The notes under the pieces are model-generated. The model was given only the letters and a program-made list of their open reading frames with translations, did not search any database and had not been told where the DNA came from. A stretch of DNA of 16,261 bases from an uncultured Mycoplasmatota bacterium (GTDB taxonomy: Bacteria > Bacillota_I > Bacilli_A > RF39 > UBA660). Position numbers and translations under genes: made by a program. The stretch covers positions 1-16,261 of the forward strand of contig CAMUBM010000004.1 of NCBI GenBank assembly GCA_947087145.1. Direction: 5' to 3'. Shown here one piece after another: positions 14,313-16,261 of this stretch; position 1 is the first letter of the stretch; every line of letters begins with the position of its first letter.

Positions 14313-15096
14313 GACTTTCTTCCTCGCTTTCTATTTTGGTAGTTGTTTCTATGGTATCTAGAGCAATGCTCATAAGGGTTCCATAGTCTTTATTAAAAAT
14401 AGAAGGCATTTTTGGTTGCAATGTGACAATTTCTCCATTCATAATATAACTATCCATATTTTTTAAATAGAAATTAGAGGATAAAGTGTAGTCAATATTG
14501 GCACCGATAATCTTTTTAATATCGAAGATAGAAAAGTAATCTTTATAGGGGTCTCTACTATTGTTTAACAAAATTTTGTAATTGGTTATTCCTGTATCAT
14601 TAAAAATACTCATCAGAGATTTCATATTTTTTAAATCTAATGGATCATTAGACAAGACAAATAAAATATCGTCGACTTTGTCTAAGGCTACTAAGTTTAT
14701 TTCATCTAAAATGTGGTTGGTATCAATTAAAACCATGTCATAATTGGATACGGCTTTTTCGATTAAAAGTTCTATATATTTGGAGTCAATTTTACTGGCT
14801 TGCCTAGGGTCTTTGGGACTCGGGATGATGTCTATCCATTCGTCATATTGCGTAATATAACTTTCAAAATTCTTGTACCGATTGTTGTTGTAATCGTCAA
14901 CAAAGTTATAAATCGTTTTTTCAAAAGGACGATTAAGGGCAACACTTATTCCTCCACTGGATAAATCTAAATCTATGATTAAAACTTTTTTTTCTAAATG
15001 CTCATAAATTCCTGCTAAGTTAATGGTCGTTGTGGTTTTCCCTACTCCACCTTTGGCAGAAAAGATACACATTGCTTTTCCTTTTCCTCTTGACAT
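14305..15096 (-). CDS. cpaE: CpaE/TadZ-like ParA/MinD-family ATPase
   Basis: A 263-aa SIMIBI-class ATPase with a deviant Walker A, KGGVGKTTTT (15-24), and the second motif VLIIDLDLSSGG (38-49). The later LIDTNHI matches the Walker B strand of ParA/MinD proteins. In Tad systems, CpaE/TadZ proteins position the pilus machine, often at a pole. Most proteobacterial homologues carry an N-terminal receiver-like domain. That domain is absent here: the P-loop begins within 15 residues of the start, so only the ATPase domain is present. A GAGGG site precedes the ATG and overlaps the TAG stop of the TadG-like gene. The 3' end overlaps cpaF by 8 bases. Confidence 0.9.
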   Translation of the reverse strand: MSRGKGKAMCIFSAKGGVGKTTTTINLAGIYEHLEKKVLIIDLDLSSGGISVALNRPFEKTIYNFVDDYNNNRYKNFESYITQYDEWIDIIPSPKDPRQASKIDSKYIELLIEKAVSNYDMVLIDTNHILDEINLVALDKVDDILFVLSNDPLDLKNMKSLMSIFNDTGITNYKILLNNSRDPYKDYFSIFDIKKIIGANIDYTLSSNFYLKNMDSYIMNGEIVTLQPKMPSIFNKDYGTLMSIALDTIETTTKIESEEESHE

Positions 15097-15106
15097 ATCA
15101 ATCCCT

Positions 15107-15487
15107 CTATTCTTTTGTGATGGTTATTTTTTCTTCATTTATTGAAGCAGAATAACCAATTTTGATTTTGTATGTTTTTAGACCAATAATACTACCAAAA
15201 ATACTTTCTATTTCGTATTCGTTGGTCACATGAATTTGTTTTTCTTCTATTTTTATAATTGTATTTTCTGTAGGAATATTGTTTTTTTCTAGTAAGTCTT
15301 TTACTTTTTCTTCGTAATTTTCTTCCTGATAATCTTTGTAGGTTGTTTTTAAAATGGTGCGAAGTGTACTATTTCCTTTCGTCTTTTCTTTTAGAAGTAG
15401 CCCAGTATCAACGACAAAGGCCAGAAAGAGTAAAACGATGGGAAGTAGCAGGACAAAAGCAATTAAGGTTTGTCCTTTTTTATTCAT
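15107..15487 (-). CDS. TadG-like small pseudopilin-type protein
   Basis: A 126-aa protein with an N-terminal class III-like hydrophobic segment: KKGQTLIAFVLLLPIVLLF (3-21), followed by VVDTGLLLKEK (25-35). The GQTL...LP...vDtG pattern matches the N-terminal domain of TadE/TadG-like proteins of Flp systems. The rest (36-126) is a short, Lys/Glu-rich outside domain with predicted beta strands, and the large von Willebrand-type domain of full TadG proteins is missing. The residue five positions after the Gly is Ala rather than the Glu expected for prepilin processing, so it may stay uncleaved in the membrane. The start overlaps the TadE-like gene by 8 bases and has a GAGTGAT site. The CpaE-like gene follows after 10 bp. 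Confidence 0.8.
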   Translation of the reverse strand: MNKKGQTLIAFVLLLPIVLLFLAFVVDTGLLLKEKTKGNSTLRTILKTTYKDYQEENYEEKVKDLLEKNNIPTENTIIKIEEKQIHVTNEYEIESIFGSIIGLKTYKIKIGYSASINEEKITITKE

Positions 15488-15833
15488 TGTAAATCACTCG
15501 CTTTGCTTCGGCAAGGTACGGATTTCCTAAAAGTACATTTAACCCTGGGGTAATTAAATCGGTTTCTTTTTGAAGTCTTAATTCTAAGTAATCTTCTTCT
15601 TTGGTAATTGTTAAATCTATTTTTTCTTTCGTGAGGTCTAAGTCTTTTTTTATAGTTTCTATTTCCTTTTTTTCTTGGTAGGCTGCAATACAATCGTCCA
15701 AGCGACTTTCTAAGTTATTTTTTATATAAAATATTTTTCCTAAATCAATACACGCAAAGAGTATGAAAATAAATATAGGCAGAATAATTGCAAATTCTAC
15801 CAATGCTTGCCCTCGTTTGTTTTTGATTTTCAC
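15480..15833 (-). CDS. tadE: TadE-like pseudopilin (GTG start preferred)
   Basis: A 117-aa protein when read from the GTG at 15833. The N-terminus MKIKNKRGQALVEF places the prepilin-type cleavage at G8|Q9, with Glu at mature position 5 and Phe at 6. The hydrophobic helix AIILPIFIFILFACIDLGKIFY (15-36) follows, as in TadE pseudopilins. A charged middle (about 50-90) and a C-terminal LAEAKRVIYNE complete the protein. The only upstream ATG (15917) lies inside the Flp gene in another frame, has no ribosome site and would add a 28-residue Lys-rich leader that the family lacks. The GTG follows GGGTGACGAG. It lies 28 bp after flp and overlaps the next gene by 8 bases. TadE-type pseudopilins are thought to prime or cap the Flp pilus. 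Confidence 0.85.
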   Translation of the reverse strand: MKIKNKRGQALVEFAIILPIFIFILFACIDLGKIFYIKNNLESRLDDCIAAYQEKKEIETIKKDLDLTKEKIDLTITKEEDYLELRLQKETDLITPGLNVLLGNPYLAEAKRVIYNE

Positions 15834-15861
15834 CTCGTCACCCACTATCTTTTTTTGTTTT

Positions 15862-16071
15862 TTATTCTTTTGTTTTGTCTTGACACATTCCTTCTCCCGG
15901 TTTTTCTCCTGGCACATATTCTTGGTCTACTAAAGAGCAAGACGTTTTTGTAATGGAGTCTTTTACATATCCGCCAAAATAATTTACGATAGCAATGGTA
16001 ATGACACTAATGATTGCCACAATCAAAACGTATTCTACTAAAGCTTGTCCATGTGTATTTAATTTTCCCAT
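15862..16071 (-). CDS. flp: Flp/Fap-type major pilin
   Basis: A 69-aa Flp (type IVb) prepilin. A very short leader, MGKLNTHG, ends in Gly8, followed by QALVEY with Glu at mature position 5 and Tyr at 6, the typical TadV cleavage and methylation context. The single hydrophobic helix VLIVAIISVITIAIVNYFGGYV (15-36) forms the pilus core. The mature tail after the helix is longer and more polar than in many Flp pilins and carries two cysteines (C45 and C63) bracketing a Gly/Pro/Glu-rich loop, which could form a surface disulfide. It is the first gene of the operon, with a strong promoter and a TAGGTG ribosome site, as suits the most abundant subunit. Confidence 0.93.
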   Translation of the reverse strand: MGKLNTHGQALVEYVLIVAIISVITIAIVNYFGGYVKDSITKTSCSLVDQEYVPGEKPGEGMCQDKTKE

Positions 16072-16094
16072 TCACAACACCTACTATCATAATA

Positions 16095-16123
16095 AATATA
16101 AACTAAATTGGAGGCAAAGTCAA
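16095..16123 (-). promoter_or_regulatory. SigA promoter of the tad/flp operon
   Basis: On the minus strand TTGACT (16118-16123) and TATATT (16095-16100) are separated by exactly 17 bp, a near-consensus vegetative promoter. The predicted start is near 16088, giving a leader of about 17 nt before the flp ATG. Unlike the other promoters in the window, it does not rely on a TG-extended -10. Confidence 0.82.
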
Positions 16124-16144
16124 ATTTTTCAAAAGAAAATGAGC

Positions 16145-16186
16145 AAAAGAAAAAGAGGAATTTTATTTGCTGTTTTGTTCCTCTTT
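16145..16186 (-). terminator. Intrinsic terminator of an upstream gene outside the window
   Basis: On the minus strand AAAGAGGAA (16178-16186) pairs perfectly with TTCCTCTTT (16152-16160) across a 17-base AT-rich loop, followed by TTCTTTT. It stands just upstream of the flp promoter and would insulate the tad operon from a minus-strand gene beyond the right edge. In the plus direction the hairpin is followed by CGCACG, so it is not bidirectional. Confidence 0.65.
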
Positions 16187-16222
16187 CGCACGCATGATTT
16201 TCCATTTCTTTGGAATGTATAA

Positions 16223-16261
16223 TCATTCTCTTTTTTTGTTGGTTTGTATTCTTCCCATTTT
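16223..16261 (-). CDS. Possible C-terminal tail of a gene that starts beyond the right edge
   Basis: Of the three minus-strand frames entering from the right edge, only one stops before the 16145-16186 hairpin. It ends with a short basic tail, KMGRIQTNKKRE, and a TGA at 16223-16225. The terminator 36 bp later makes an upstream minus-strand gene likely, and this frame is the simplest candidate for its end. Twelve residues are too few to identify a product, and either of the other two frames could in principle be the real one. Confidence 0.3.
   Translation of the reverse strand, partial: KMGRIQTNKKRE

Noticed and set aside
15834..15917. ATG start for the TadE-like gene at 15917
   Set aside because: It overlaps flp in another frame, has no ribosome site, and would add a Lys-rich leader to a class III signal that normally starts within about ten residues.

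Overview
The window is AT-rich and densely coded, and it reads as chromosome of a low-GC monoderm (Firmicutes/Bacilli-type, possibly one of the genome-reduced gut lineages). Shine-Dalgarno sites are AGG/GGAGG-like, promoters are SigA-like, and TGA acts as a stop codon. Most of it corresponds, from memory of Bacillus subtilis, to the conserved chromosomal neighbourhood ruvA-ruvB-queA-tgt-yrzE-yrbG-spoVB-comN(yrzD)-...-relA. Here it is compacted (secDF, yajC, recJ and apt are not in the interval) and carries several lineage-specific insertions.

Layout from left to right. Positions 1-2411 (minus) hold comN followed by a long RelA/SpoT-type (p)ppGpp synthetase. Positions 2477-3778 (plus) hold a shortened SpoVB/MVF-type flippase. 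It meets tail to tail an unrecognised single-pass membrane protein (3762-4223, minus). A YrbG/YetF-type DUF421 membrane protein (4362-5006, minus) and a YrzE/TIGR04086-type small membrane protein (5083-5445, plus) then diverge from a shared 76-bp promoter region.

Positions 5452-7199 (minus) form a short operon with its own extended -10 promoter: an unrecognised 94-aa protein, tgt, and a small membrane-anchored protein of pilin-like appearance whose start overlaps the tgt stop. Positions 7226-11213 (minus) form the ruvA-ruvB operon. It runs on through a two-gene insertion (a P-loop nucleoside/nucleotide kinase-like protein and an unrecognised 265-aa protein) into queA. QueA and Tgt are the late queuosine tRNA-modification enzymes. 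RuvA and RuvB form the Holliday-junction branch-migration motor.

Positions 11237-16123 (minus) hold a compact Tad/Flp pilus operon with a near-consensus SigA promoter and a terminator that begins at the last stop codon. Its order is Flp pilin, TadE-like, TadG-like, CpaE/TadZ-like ATPase, CpaF/TadA ATPase, TadB and TadC. No secretin or CpaB/RcpC genes are present, as expected for a monoderm. The prepilin peptidase is also not in the window. The extreme right end holds a terminator and perhaps the last codons of an upstream minus-strand gene.

The most notable points are a (p)ppGpp synthetase whose hydrolase-domain HDxxED motif has become HETINN, the unexplained kinase-plus-265-aa insertion between ruvB and queA, the short Tad locus joined directly to ruvAB, and several small unrecognised membrane or Cys-pair proteins. 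No stretch longer than about 200 bases lacks a gene. No tRNA, rRNA, CRISPR array, insertion sequence or riboswitch was seen.
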